64,000 nt of DNA from positions 5,653,393-5,717,392 of the forward strand of contig CM036775.1 of NCBI GenBank assembly GCA_020796225.1, in the 5' to 3' direction. Under the pieces are notes generated by a model, which saw nothing but the letters and a program-made list of their open reading frames with translations, did no database searches and had not been told where the DNA came from. Numbering within the stretch: position 1 is the first letter of the stretch; every line of letters starts with the position of its first letter. The DNA comes from Arion vulgaris. Lineage: Eukaryota; Mollusca; Gastropoda; Stylommatophora; Arionidae. The position numbers and the translations under genes were made by a program. Positions 1 through 10,004 of this stretch are shown one piece after another.

Positions 1-190
1 AGAAGCACTTGAGCTTTCAGCTCTTCGGCTCGGTGCCATGTACATCGTAACCCTTCGGTTCGGTGCCACGAACACCGTGAATCTGGGGAACCTGTGGCTT
101 TTCTGCCAGCCCGCGGAATTGAACCCGCACATAAAGAGGGCTAGTCACCCGCAGTCCAACGCGCTACGAACACGCTGGGCAGACGAGCAA
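1..190 (-). mobile_element. SINE-A (tRNA-derived, poly-A tailed), partial
   Basis: Read on the minus strand this is a tRNA-related head ending in a box-B-like GGTTCAATTCCGCGG, followed by a body rich in CCGAAGGGTTACGATG and ending CAAGTGCTTCT at the window edge. Four other copies (6366-6570, 22950-23130, 43445-43660, and a scrap at 46290-46345) share the same order. The copy at 6366 fixes the boundaries and the poly-A tail. Confidence 0.8.
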
Positions 191-284
191 AAGATAAATA
201 TAATGAAGGCACCTATAACAAGTAATGCAGATATCACCCTGGAATCTAAAATGATAAAATAACAGAGCAGTTCACTTATTCGAG

Positions 285-380
285 TCACTGTAGAATACCA
301 GATAATGAAACAGCAGACCGACTAGCCAAGGAAAGTGCTGCGGGAGAGCAACCGGATGTGCCAGTTACTCCACTGATTTA
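285..380 (+). pseudogene. LINE RNase H C-terminal scrap
   Basis: One frame reads HCRIPDNETADRLAKE, the conserved His and Asp block of LINE-encoded RNase H (usual form HxGxxGNExADxLAK), then runs into a stop. Only the end of the domain survives. The same scrap sits in the second duplication copy at 23225-23320 with further indels. It is a relic of an I-clade type LINE. Confidence 0.7.
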
Positions 381-844
381 GTGATAATGACGTTGATGAT
401 AAGATGATGATAATGATAATGACGTTGATGATAAATAAGATAATTCTGATGATAATGAGTTTTCTATATAATCAATGAAAAAAATGTTAGATGTTGACGA
501 AAATGAAATCGTTTCTGGTGTCAATGATTTCATATTGACAACTTTCATTGACCAGTCTAACATGTCAATGATCATTTCTTTCTTCAATGTCCTCATTTTA
601 TTTTGTCGACACTAGTGATGTAACGTTTACCAGCATTGAATGTTTGGTCAGTTAAAGCAACAGAACATTTACCTCTGGTAGAGGCAGATCACGAGTTGGT
701 ACTTTGCTTTGGTCGATTCCGTTACCGTCAGGTTTATTCCCATCATCAGAATCTGATTTCACACTTTTACTTTGTGTCCTATCAGCCTGTCAGAATACAA
801 CAAATAAAATACAACATTTATCATCATCATGTGTGAGGCTTCAA

Positions 845-1065
845 TTGCAATAATAGGGACAAAATCGAGCTAGGGTCAATGACTTGGACAATACCAATCT
901 CCTTATGATGGCCCTGGGAACAGACAACCGCTCTTGTTTGGTTAAATGGGTGGGGATTGAGGAAGAGCTACCTTGATATAGGTAGTGTTGAAAGTACAGT
1001 CAATCATTATATGAGATCTACTGCAACATAGATGAATGCATCTGCATATATCTCCTGGCTGATAT
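845..1065 (+). mobile_element. Family E repeat
   Basis: A dispersed repeat recognised by CCCTGGGAACAGAC, then a GGGTGGGGATTGAGGAAGAGCTAC block and a tail around ATCTCCTGGCTGATATTCAATG. Other copies are 11640-11850, 23790-24010, 24670-24880 and, reversed, 54360-54545. In two places it directly precedes the 5' part of the (GAA)n-tailed C3 element, so it may be the 5' half of a longer retroelement. No convincing ORF is conserved among copies. Confidence 0.65.
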
Positions 1066-1125
1066 TCAATGATTGGCAAACTTGCAAAAATGCTAAACAA
1101 ATATCATTCATCATTGGCCTCTTTG

Positions 1126-1309
1126 TCTCAGGAGACAATAGGTCTTGCCTCACGTAGTATGTTCTGCGCTGTCTCAGGAGACAATAGGTCTTGCGTCACG
1201 TAGTATGTTCCGCGCTGTCTCAGGAGACAATAGGCCTTGCGTCACGTAGTATGTTCCGCGCTGTCTCAGGAGACAATAGGCCTTGCGTCACGTAGTATGT
1301 TCTGCGCTG
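1126..1309. repeat. 46-bp minisatellite, 4 units
   Basis: Four tandem units of TGTCTCAGGAGACAATAGG... each containing the short inverted repeat GTCTC-AG-GAGAC and ending GTATGTTCTGCGC. The orthologous array in the second duplication copy (24064-24525) has about ten units, so copy number changed after duplication. Confidence 0.93.
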
Positions 1310-1664
1310 AATCACAACGTTTCTTGTGACTGTAATGGCCTATTCTATAGTGGCACCTTTGCCACAGTTGCTGCAGGAAAAACTGGATACTGAGCTGATA
1401 CATAGGATGTTCTCTCTGACCTCTGCTCTTTTTTGCCTCTCATGTGATGTTTCTTCTTTACTTTTTGAGCCGCCCCTCACTGCCGCTTGCCATGCTTGCC
1501 TGTCTTTGGCCAGCCGTTTCCAGTGTTCTTTGTCTGTGCCGCATGAAGTTAGATCATGCTGCAGGTATCAATGAAGCGTAATATGGCGCCCATGCTGTCT
1601 AGCACCAGATGGGAGTTGACCGAATAGAATGTTCAAATATAAACAAATATATAGAATACGTAAA
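1310..1664. other. No gene seen
   Basis: A unique-looking stretch containing an 82-codon open frame (1326-1574) without recognisable motifs. The first 80 bases are shared with 24525-24595 in copy 2; the rest is absent there. I see no splice-site arrangement or domain to support coding. Confidence 0.5.
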
Positions 1665-2085
1665 TGGTACAGAGTAAATAAATAAGAAAGTGTACAGAAT
1701 AAATAAACAAGAAAGTGTACAGAGTAAATAAACATGAAAGTGTACAGAATAAATAAACATGAAAGTGTACAGAGTAAATAAACAAGAAAGTGTACAGAAT
1801 AAATAAACATGAAAGTGTACAGAGCAAATAAACAAGAAAGTGTACAGAACAAATAAACAAGAACGTGTACAGAGCAAATAAACAAGAAAGTGTACAGAAC
1901 AAAATAAACAAGAAAGTGTACAGAACAAATAAAACAAGAAAGTGTACAGAACAAATTCACAAGAAAGTGTACAGAGTAAATAAACAAGAAAGTGTACAGA
2001 ACAAATAAAACAAGAAAGTGTACAGAACAAATAAACAAGAAAATGTACAGAACAAATAAACAAGAAAGTGTACAGAACAAATATA
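1665..2085. repeat. 25-bp minisatellite, about 16 units
   Basis: Units of the form GAAAGTGTACAGAACAAATA plus AACAA, with frequent A insertions. Open frames on both strands here (up to 196 codons) are by-products of the repeat. In copy 2 the matching place (24600-24630) has only about one unit. The array abuts the truncated 5' end of the LINE RT at 2086. Confidence 0.93.
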
Positions 2086-4080
2086 GATCTACAGAGGATC
2101 AAGTAACGTACATTGTCCAGGAAATCGAGGAGGGTTTTCCCAAGAAAAGAAACAGACATTGGCGGTCTTGGTAGATATGGAGAAGGCATTTGACACAGTC
2201 TGGAAAGAAGGACTAAGGCTGAAACTCCTCATCCTCGGCGTAAAGGGAAGAATGTACAATTGGCTTGATAGATACCTAGAGAACAGAACAGCAAGAGTTC
2301 AGGTTCAGGGGTACAAAAGCATGAAGGCCACACTGGAGCAAGGAGTCCCACAAGGAGGAGTGCTCTCACCGATTCTCTTCTAATCTTCGTCAATGACATT
2401 ACAACATGCCCCCAGAGCGAGTACACTCTGCCATGTATGCCGACGATCTGGCAATATGGGCGAGAGAAGAGTCAATGCCCACAGCATAAAATCGACTGCA
2501 AGCTACGTTAAATAACCTTGAAGTGTGGTCAGCAAAGTGGAATATAAAAATAAATCCTTCAAAGACCATTTTACACTGTGTTCTCCCAGAACAACACGGA
2601 TTACAAGATAACGCAGTCAATGGGCAGAACCTTCCGGAATGCAAAACCCCAACGTACCTAGAAGTAACACTCGACAGAAAGCTGACTTGTCACCCAGATC
2701 GAAAATGCTACGGCAAAAGCGAGGCATAGGCTCACAATGATGCGTAAACTCGCAGGTTCCACGTGTGGAGCAAACGCCAGAATTTTCAAGACACTTTACT
2801 CTGGTAGAGTGCGACCGATCCTAGAGTACGGTATAGCAGCGTGGAGCAATGCATCTAACAAGCAATTTTGCAAAAGTGAGCAATAGTCAGAACCGTGCCA
2901 TGCGCATCATCACTGGAGCCATGAAGTCCACGCACATCAAGGCGATGGAGACAATCACCGGCATAAAACCAATGACTGATCGAAGGGACAGAAAAGTATT
3001 AGTACTTGTGGAAAAACTCAAACGGCTCGAATCTCATCCAATGCATGAAAGAATGTATGAATTCGAAAGAGGAGAATACAGAGATCAGCTTGTTAGAATC
3101 TCTAAGGCACTGACTGCAGACCACCCAGTCCTTTCCAAATGCAAAGCCAAACCAATCCCGGCAATCGACAAGTGCCCGCCATGGAAAACCAAAATGCCAG
3201 AACTAAAGGAATCAATCCCAGGCATACTGAACAAAAGGGTCCAAACAAACCTCGACAGAAAAATCGCAACAGAAGAGTACATAGAATCAGAGTACCCTGA
3301 AAATGAGTGGACGCACGTCTACACGGACGGATCGGAAAATAACGCAATAAGCGATGACGGAGGAGGAATAGTGCTTAAAATCTCAAAGAAAGTTACGGTC
3401 AAGAAAGGATAGCCACAGGCAAATACTGGAATAACTCCCTGAGCAGAGGCAGAGGCAATAAAAGCTGTGGCCAAAATGATCTTAGAGAGAAGAAGCACTA
3501 AACGCAACAAGGTCGTGATATTCACCGATGTTCTATCGGTCATCACGGCACTCAAATGCGTTGGCAAACTGAGATGAATGAGCTCAAAACGTCCTCGCTG
3601 AACTAACGAGTTCACTCAAACGCACCGTCATCCAGTGGATACCGTCACACGCAACGTTAGGGAAACGAAGCAGCCGACAAACTAGCCAAAGAAGGCGGGC
3701 GATTACCTCAGACTGATCTCGAGATCAGTTATGAGGGAAGTCAAACAACCATCGGTTCGCACTATAGAAGCAAATGGACAAAAGATCACCCTCAGTACAA
3801 AGACAGTGACGGATACTATGGTCTCTCTCGCAGTGAACAAGTTGCCATACTTCGCCTCGTACCGGACAAGCTCGAGCCCACATGTTCCATACATTTAAAA
3901 TTGGCATAACTAGCCTGTGCCCCTGCAAAATGGCAGACATGACGGCAGAACATGTCCTGCAAGACTGTCAACGGTTAGCAGGTATAAGGAAAGAGTCATG
4001 GCCACAACACACAGAGCTTCGCAAGAAGCTGTACGGAGGAACGGAGTCCCTTAAAACACGGTAAAATTCATGATAAAAGT
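2086..4080 (+). pseudogene. LINE pseudogene: reverse transcriptase + RNase H + C-terminal Cys/His motif
   Basis: A 5'-truncated non-LTR retrotransposon of the RNase H-bearing I-like group. In order: RT motif with FRSTEDQ-like block and VDMEKAFDTVWK (about 2174-2210), EQGVPQGGVLSP (2337-2372), the catalytic YADD at 2436-2447, an RT thumb, then RNase H with HVYTDGS (from about 3316) and, after frame changes, an EAADKLAKE block near 3665-3705, and finally a CPCKMADMTAEHVLQDC zinc-type motif near 3918-3970. Stops and frameshifts (for example near 2382 and 3410) break the frame into several pieces, so it is dead. There is no endonuclease; the RT begins at the edge of a minisatellite. Its middle is missing from the second duplication copy. 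Confidence 0.9.
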
Positions 4081-4084
4081 TGGT

Positions 4085-4655
4085 TCATCAGACTAGGCCG
4101 GGATCGCAAAGAAGAAATGGAGGATACAACGCAGAGCACGACAGTATAAATACAATATACATAAAAACACAGACCACAGTCTTCAGACTTAGAACGGACA
4201 CAGCGGTCTCAGATCACACCCCAATAGCAGGGTCTCATGGACTCGGCTGCCTGCACATGTGGCGCACCAAAGCAGTCCTCAGAGCACATCCTGCAAGACT
4301 ACCTCAGCCTGAGTAGTGTGGAAATGGAAATCTGGCCACAAGAAGCAACCCTACAAAATAAATTATGGGGGAACCGGTGAAGTCATCAAGCGCACCGCCC
4401 TGTTTATGACACAACACACTCCAGAGTGCCAGCTGTGTCCACAAAATATGAAACTCTCACCATCACCTCTTCAGGTGCCAATCACTAGATGATGTCAGAA
4501 AGATCCTCCTTCCCCCTAGGCCAGATAAATGGAACACATTATACGGAACAAAAGAACAACTTACAAACACAAACAGATACCACTACATAGCATAGAGCCG
4601 AAGGACAAGAGCTCAAGTGTAGCTGGATCATTGAGGAAGAAGAAGAGAAAACAGG
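4085..4655 (+). pseudogene. Second LINE 3' end with (GAA)n tail
   Basis: The segment repeats the C-terminal theme of the LINE to its left, with CTCGAPKQSSEHILQD (about 4255-4300), and is thus a second insertion or a duplication. It continues through a PPRPDKWNTLYG-like end to a GAAGAAGAAGAG tail at about 4638-4650. Copy 2 keeps the part from about 4300 on (26926-27275). The (GAA)n tail matches those of the non-autonomous C elements here. It lies immediately downstream, in the opposite direction, of the small minus-strand exon at 4670-4714. Confidence 0.72.
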
Positions 4656-4669
4656 ATAATAATACTTAC

Positions 4670-4714
4670 CAGAAAGAACATCACGAGGATGGAGACAATT
4701 AGAGCTGTCTTCAT
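4670..4714 (-). CDS. First coding exon of an unknown secreted peptide (signal peptide, copy 1)
   Basis: On the minus strand an ATG at 4714 opens MKTALIVSILVMFFL, a Lys-Thr start followed by an unbroken hydrophobic stretch typical of a signal peptide, and ends exactly at a codon boundary on a perfect donor CTG|GTAAGT (intron at 4669-4664). A TATA box and an initiator lie at the right spacing upstream (4764-4795). Reading through the donor gives only 28 codons to a stop, so splicing to a distal exon is expected; that exon would lie at lower coordinates, where the intron has been invaded by a (GAA)n-tailed LINE 3' end. Copy 2 keeps the exon with three changes, all hydrophobic to hydrophobic. The mature product is unknown. 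It is an orphan exon, or a live gene whose remaining exons are outside what I can recognise. Confidence 0.6.
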
Positions 4715-4763
4715 GTTTCTTGGTCTGTACGTACCAGTAGAGTGTCACTAACCGTGAGGTGAT

Positions 4764-4795
4764 AACTGATCTCTGTTGATCCTAATACTTATATA
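4764..4795 (-). promoter_or_regulatory. TATA box and initiator (copy 1)
   Basis: TATATAAG on the minus strand (4795-4788) and TCAGTT (4769-4764), whose A lies 28 bases after the first T of the TATA box. This is the canonical metazoan TATA-to-+1 spacing. The predicted 5' UTR is about 53 bases to the ATG at 4714. The arrangement is conserved in copy 2 at 27384-27415. Confidence 0.6.
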
Positions 4796-4979
4796 CATGT
4801 TCCTGATCTCATTATAGAATAATAATATGTGACACGAAATCATAAGTTATACATTGACATCATTTATGTTCTTGTTTTATGTAACTAGTTGTTCGTTTTA
4901 TGTTTCTGTGTCTATTCTTGAAGAACAGCATCTGTTTAGCTAAACCAGTGGTTCTTAACATTTTCACTTGACCCTCTTG

Positions 4980-5600
4980 AAGATAGTTAGTTAGTTTGTT
5001 CCTTTCGTGCCAAAGGCGGCACATAGGGCAGAGGTTTTAGATTCCATGTGATGCGGTTTTTGTTAGCAGTTGGAGATCTTGTATGGTTTTACATTCCAAT
5101 AATTTACTTTCTTTTTGGGATGGTTCTTCAAGAGTGGTCTTTGGTCTTCCACATTTTCTTTTCCCAACTGGTGGCCACATAAGGACTTGTCGATTTAGTC
5201 TCTTTTCGTCTGATCTAAGAACATGACCTAAATATTTCCACCTTCTTTTCCCTTTTATAATATTTGATACGGGTTGTTGGTGTGTTCTATCTCTCACTGT
5301 GTTGTTAGAAAGAAATCACTCCATTTGACTTTTAATAATGTTCTGAGACATTTATTCTCAAAGCTGTCCAGTTTCTTATCAATTTTCTTTGTTGATTTCC
5401 AACTTCACAACCGTAGGTCAGTACAGGAATCACACATGACCTAAATAATTTAGTTTTTGTACATATACTTAGGTCTTGAGATTGTCAGATATTCGTTAAT
5501 TTAGTGAAGGCACTAGCTGCTATAGCAATACGAGAGTTTATTTCTTTCATCGTGTCTCCGTTGTTTGACACTTTACTACCCTTGAAGTTGGGGTCAGATT
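4980..5600 (-). pseudogene. RTE-like LINE 3' end (RT thumb and C-terminus), copy 1
   Basis: Minus-strand frames give NNGDTMKEINSRIA, then TKTKLFRSCVIPVLTYGCE, then RRRWKYLGHVLRSDEKRL and GKRKCGRPKTTL, the usual C-terminal landmarks of RTE/craniofacial-development-protein-2-like LINEs. The element ends at about 4985 in ACAAACTAACTAACTA, a short tandem tail. Frameshifts split the frame. Sister 3' ends occur at 27605-28215, 19496-19665 and 38240-38500. Confidence 0.85.
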
Positions 5601-6125
5601 ATCATGTTCTTCTTCTTCTTTTTGTCGTCACACTGCTCGGGTTGTTGTCCAGTGTCTGGTTTTCTGTTTTGTCTTGCGCTGTTCTGGTGACTTTGGTGAT
5701 TATTTTTGTTCTTTGACAAGATTCTGCTATACCATCAAACCATCTTTTCCGTGGTCTCCCTCTCGCCTTTTTTTCTGATGTTCTGTTGTAGAAGACTCTG
5801 CTAACTGTGGAGTTTGGATGCATTCTTATTAAGTGACCAAACCATGTTCTACGTTCCCCACATTATATTTCTTCTTTTTCCCCACGCCACTCGAACTGCT
5901 GTCCATTTTCTTTAAGCTGGTCTTGATGTAGTCACTTCATTTTTTATGGTTTTCCCTTTTGCTCTGTACTCGTTATACATTTTCATTGTGGCTTTCTGTG
6001 GCAGTCGATACCAGGACATTCGTGTCAGGTGTCCAACCCATTTATTGAAACATTGAGGACTCTTAATAATCAACTTATTTTTTATTTGTTTATTTTGCCC
6101 TTCATGTCAGTGGAGCAACGTGTGG
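5601..6125 (-). pseudogene. LINE C-terminal fragments, second family, copy 1
   Basis: Minus-strand reading gives TWFGHLIRMHPNSTV and EKKARGRPRKRWFDGI near 5740-5850, and farther upstream GHLTRMSWYRLPQKATMKMY near 5950-6030. Both are LINE C-termini but from different families, joined without a complete RT. The block is shared with 28216-28735. The 221-base open frame here is the tail of a dead LINE. Confidence 0.75.
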
Positions 6126-6285
6126 ACCCAGTACGGTTGAACACTTAAATTCCAATTGTCTCATACTTTCGAATGCGAGCCGCTTGGAGCTTGTCCATGG
6201 GTATAAATTACATTTAGCGTTTATGAAGGCTGCCCACATTCTGACTGGTTGGGCACACATTTAATTCTTTTTTTCTAGGGCCCAT

Positions 6286-6668
6286 CAGTGGCGGCTCGTC
6301 AGTAAGAGCCAGTGGGCCGGCCTCACCAAAAATAAGGTGTAACGTATATTTATATTTTATACATTTTTTTTTTACCGATCCAGAAGCACTTGAGCTGAAA
6401 GCTCTTCGGTTCGGTGTCATGGACATCGTAACCCTTCGGCTCGGTGCCACGAACACCGTAAATCTGGGAAACCTGTAGCTTTTCTGCCAGTCCGCGGAGT
6501 TGAACCCGCACTTACAGAGAACTAGTCACCCGTAGTCTAACACGCTACGAACACGCTGGGCATGCAGGCGTATATTTTATACATTAAAATATATCCTTAC
6601 CGAAACCATGATTTTTCTGAAAATATATGTCTGGCCCCACAAACAAAAATGATCTCGAGCTGCCACTG
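6286..6668. mobile_element. hAT-type MITE interrupted by a SINE (copy 1)
   Basis: Terminal inverted repeats CAGTGGCGGCTCGTC (left) and CTCGAGCTGCCACTG (right) are flanked by an 8-bp target duplication GGGCCCAT (6278-6285) and GGGCCCAC (6669-6676), diagnostic for hAT elements. The MITE proper is about 155 bp; the excess is the SINE at 6366-6570. The uninterrupted counterpart is 28874-29027. A third relative is 45669-45806, and a long relative is 11461-13159. Confidence 0.85.
6366..6570 (-). mobile_element. SINE-A insertion with perfect 15-bp target duplication
   Basis: TATATTTTATACATT occurs at 6351-6365 and again at 6571-6585, flanking a minus-strand element that starts with a tRNA-like head (box B GGTTCAACTCC), and ends in poly-A (poly-T on the plus strand at 6366-6373). 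Copy 2 of the duplication has the empty site at about 28938-28952. This fixes SINE-A at about 205 bp and its insertion after the segmental duplication. Confidence 0.93.
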
Positions 6669-6676
6669 GGGCCCAC

Positions 6677-7320
6677 CCGAAGGACACACGGGTGGACCCA
6701 GTACTATGAAAGTGAAAACGTTTTTTAAAACCCGAGCGTCATCAATCCTTCGATCGAGAGTGCTCGGAGTTTGTTAAGTTGTAGTATTGTGTTATTTGGC
6801 TATTGTGTTATTTGACCGAGATCAATGGACACTAGACTTTTATCTTAGCTAAAACTCGAGACACAATACACTTTGAGAACCACTGTCTGTTGATAATCTG
6901 ATGACGTGGCCCAACCAATTAATGTGTTATTTCTTGATGGCGTTCAGTACTGATCGGAAAACGAATGGACTATTTGATGTAACGTGCGGGGATAACAATC
7001 TGTCAACTAAACAGATGGTGAACTGGGTACTACAATAAAGATGATGAATGATAGAAGAAGGAAGACAATGTGTCCAATAAAATGATAATAAACACAACCA
7101 GACAGTCAATAACAAAGCTGACCATTAACTTCTGTTATTTATTCAAGTGGAACGTAAGTAAAGGAGGCAACAATCAACTAGTGTCGCCAGGTGTGTATAA
7201 TGTTGAAAGTTATCCCGCTTCATTGTATAATCTTGTAGTTTGTTTGTTAGCTGTTGTCTGCCGAACATATAACTCTGGATTTATTGTTTCGTGTTGTATG
7301 AACATTTGTATATCTTATCC
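6677..7320. other. No gene seen
   Basis: Sequence shared with copy 2 (29036-29690) but without recognisable domains. Short open frames are unsupported. The opposite-strand start of the RNase H LINE remnant follows at its right end. Confidence 0.5.
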
Positions 7321-7324
7321 AAGA

Positions 7325-7774
7325 TGGTTTCTTGTATGAGGATGGAGGTTGAGACCATTACTGCTGCCCACCACTGGCTCATTGGAACTTTATTTACTGG
7401 GGTCGTTGTTGTATCTGACTCTCAGTCGATGCCTCACAAGATCCAAAAGGACAGCGTTCGGTATGAGTGGATGTTGTCTATAGAAGTTTCTAACCTCCAG
7501 AGACTTACGTGGATATACTGTCCTGGGTGTTTGCGGTAATAAGAGGGGACAGGCTTGCATCAACAGCATCGATTGTTGGGGAGTTGAAGATGGATAAGGG
7601 GGATGTTGTTCGGATTCTTCGTGACTGTCTGTTGGATGAGGACACTAAAATCGATGTTGAATCAATCAAGCAATTTAAGCAGTTTGGAGTTAACCGTTAT
7701 ACAAGTAGAACTTGATGCCTGAGAGACAGAGTGGGGAGTGTGTTTAATCAGCGAGCCAGAGGAACCATCAGTAT
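7325..7774 (+). pseudogene. LINE RNase H domain and C-terminus, copy 1
   Basis: The frame beginning MRMEVETITAAHHWLI, then VVVVSDSQSM, SVRYEWML and LTWIYCPG is an RNase H domain with its Glu and Asp blocks; the expected HAGVCGNxRxDRLAS block is damaged by a deletion here (7525-7560) but nearly complete in copy 2. The CLRDRVGSVFNQR part follows. Homology with copy 2 ends here. Confidence 0.82.
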
Positions 7775-7929
7775 GTAAAATATATTTAAAAATATGTAAT
7801 ATATTTATAATATTGATATTCCTTATTGTTAAACTTAACTTGTTGCATAATATGACTTCGAGTTAGCATTTTGTGTTGATTTTAAAAGGAATTCGTCTAT
7901 ATACACCAATACTGGAATACGAGGTCACG

Positions 7930-8255
7930 TGGTGTTTGTGGGTCTGATTTCCCACAATTCTTACCTGAGCCGGAAGGCCCAGTAGTTTATAGTTGGCTCT
8001 GCACCAGGTCTAGTGGGCTTTGTGGTGAAGATGTATTCAACACTTCTTGGAATTGTTCTTTCCATCGGCCTAGTTGATCCTCTATTTTAGTCAAAAATTG
8101 TCCAGTCTTATCTCTCACTTTGCCTTTTCGTGTTATTTTTCCTGCCACCTAACGGTCTAGTTGTCTCAAAGAGTGCCTTGATGTCACAGTTACTGGCTCC
8201 TGCTTCTTTCTGTTCTGCTACTTTATTTAGAACAGTGGCGTGCGGTGACTTTTCT
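7930..8255 (-). pseudogene. LINE endonuclease-RT linker fragment
   Basis: Minus-strand frames read KTGQFLTKIEDQLGRWKEQF and QEVLNTSS, preceded by EQKEAGASNCDIKALFETT. This is the linker region between endonuclease and RT in RTE-like LINEs. Frameshifted, no catalytic motifs remain. Confidence 0.75.
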
Positions 8256-8427
8256 AAAAGGGGACTAGGTTAAGAAAAATGGCAATTTAGCAAGGATACT
8301 TTTACCGTTCACAGATTACCTCTTTCGAGAGAGCTTTGCAATGTCCATAGTTTTGTCTAACATTATTGCTAGACAAAAATGCATTATTAAGTTCCGACTT
8401 AACTTTCCCACAAAATGACGTCATCAA

Positions 8428-8570
8428 CATATTCAATGATGTAGTTTTGAATTATGTTGGTGGTTTCTTTAAACCCATTCAATGATGTAGTTTTGAATTA
8501 TGTTGGAGGTTACTTTAAACCCATTCAATGATGTAGTTTTGAATTATGTTGGTGGTTACTTTAAACATAT
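8428..8570. repeat. 47-bp tandem repeat, 3 units
   Basis: Three units of ATTCAATGATGTAGTTTTGA..., each ending TACTTTAAACCC. Units differ at a few positions only. Confidence 0.9.
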
Positions 8571-8659
8571 CCCCCTCCTCCATACTCTGAAGATAAAACT
8601 CCAACTTACTATCATATTTATAAAATACGTAAAAGTTTTTCAGCCAAAGGATTAAACTC

Positions 8660-8890
8660 CATTGCATCAGGTTTTACCCCATATGGCTCGATTCTTCTAT
8701 GTGGAAATGACACGTCTCCTGTCGAGAGCATTGCACAAAGCATGAACTCCGTAGCTCCGTCAACAATGCTAGGTTTCTATGGAAAATAAATGCACTCGTG
8801 AACAGAACAGCACTGTCCAGATTCAGAAACCCCCGACCTTTGACTTGCAAGGCAAGGGTTAACCACTTAACTACAGAGACCCACATATAA
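8660..8890 (-). mobile_element. SINE-B (tRNA-derived)
   Basis: Reverse orientation: the head reads TGGGTCTCTGTAGTTAAGTGG (box-A type) and the end is ATGGGGTAAAACCTGATGC. It has the same layout as the plus-strand copy at 52516-52750. Its head forms one side of the minisatellite at 8885-9775. Confidence 0.8.
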
Positions 8891-9775
8891 CATACATGTG
8901 CTCTCCTTGAACGCTCCACAATGTCTACTTGTTAACCACTTAGCCACAAAGACCCACATATAATACATGCATTTTGCTCTCCTTAAACGCTCCACAATGT
9001 CTACTTGTTAACCACTTAGCCACAAAGACCCCACATATAATACATGCATGTGCTCTCCTTAAACGCTCCACAATGTCTACTTGTTAACAACTTAGCCACA
9101 AAGACCCCACATATAATACATACATGTGCTCTCCTTGAACGCTCCACAATGTCTACTTGTTAACCACTTAGCCACAAAGACCCCACATATAATACATACA
9201 TGTGCTCTCCTTGAACGCTCCACAATGTCTACTTGTTAACCACTTAACCACAAAGACCCCACATATAATACATACATGTGTTTCCTTAAACGCTCCACAA
9301 TGTCTACTTGTTAACCACTTAACCACAAAGACCCCACATATAATACATACATGTGCTCTCCTTGAACGCTCCACAATGTCTACTTGTTAACCACTTAGCC
9401 ACAAAGACCCCACATATAATTTCATACATGTGCTCTCCTTAAACGCTCCACAATGTCTACTTGTTAACCACTTAACCACAAAGACCCCACATATAATACA
9501 TACATGTGCTCTCCTTGAACGCTCCACAATGTCTACTTGTTAACAACTTAGCCACAAAGACCCCACATATAATACATGCATGTGCTCTCCTTGAACGCTC
9601 CACAATGTCTACTTGTTAACCACTTAGCCACAAAGACCCCACATATAATACATGCATGTGCTCTCCCTTTAAAAGCTCCACAATGTCTACTTGTTAACCA
9701 CTTAACCACAAAGACTCACATATAATACATACATGTGCTCTCCTTGAAAAGCTCCACAATGTCTACTTGTTAACA
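8885..9775. repeat. 77-bp minisatellite built on a SINE-SINE junction, about 12 units
   Basis: Each unit carries GTTAACCACTTAGCCACAAA (reverse box-A head of SINE-B), a CCCCACATATAATACATACA spacer, and CTCTCCTTGAACGCTCCACA plus TGTCTACTT (reverse 3' end of a C2 element). The array lies exactly between a reverse SINE-B (left) and a reverse C2 element (right), so the unit is the junction of the two. Confidence 0.9.
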
Positions 9776-9995
9776 ACTCTGTGTGATTTGTATGTGAGCT
9801 GAGACTAAGTGCCATTGAACGTTGTACCCTTTATGCGCCTAAAGTAGCCAGCACATACGACATCTGCGATGCTTTTATTTACTATCGTAGCCTTCCTAGG
9901 TCCTACATCAGTCGCCTCTCTAGAACTGCCTTTAGGTAACAGTGGTACTTTCGTTGCTTCCCGCGGACCCGGCACCACACGGACGATACATCTGT
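9772..9995 (-). mobile_element. C2 element ((GAA)n-tailed non-autonomous retroelement), reverse
   Basis: Reverse match to 40745-40980 and 57107-57335: TGTGATTTGTATGTGAGCTG, then the TGCGCCTA/AGCCAGCACA block, the TTATTTACTA and CCTAGGTCCTA block, and AACAGTGGTACTTTCGTTGC. Its (GAA)n end has been consumed by the adjoining minisatellite. Confidence 0.78.
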
Positions 9996-10004
9996 TCATT
10001 GTAG

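Larger units (their letters stand above)
1..7774. repeat. Segmental duplication, copy 1 (left end cut by window)
   Basis: This block matches 22950-30975 in direct orientation, feature by feature: SINE-A, RNase H scrap, GAT-rich stretch, family E repeat, 46-bp VNTR, LINE 3' pieces, promoter plus signal-peptide exon, hAT MITE and RNase H LINE end. Similarity by eye is high across non-repetitive parts, with many small indels. Homology stops abruptly near 7774, just after an ACCATCAGTATG shared with copy 2. Copy 1 alone holds the LINE RT body at 2086-4290 and a SINE at 6366-6570. The left boundary is not visible. Confidence 0.88.

Noticed and set aside
1568..2189. Long minus-strand open frames (170 and 196 codons, FLFICSVHF repeats)
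   Set aside because: They are readings of the 25-bp minisatellite; several frames are open at once and no non-repeat coding sequence is attached.
2159..3412. Host gene for a reverse transcriptase or RNase H protein
   Set aside because: Motifs, truncation and frameshifts mark a dead LINE; similar ends are scattered all over the window.
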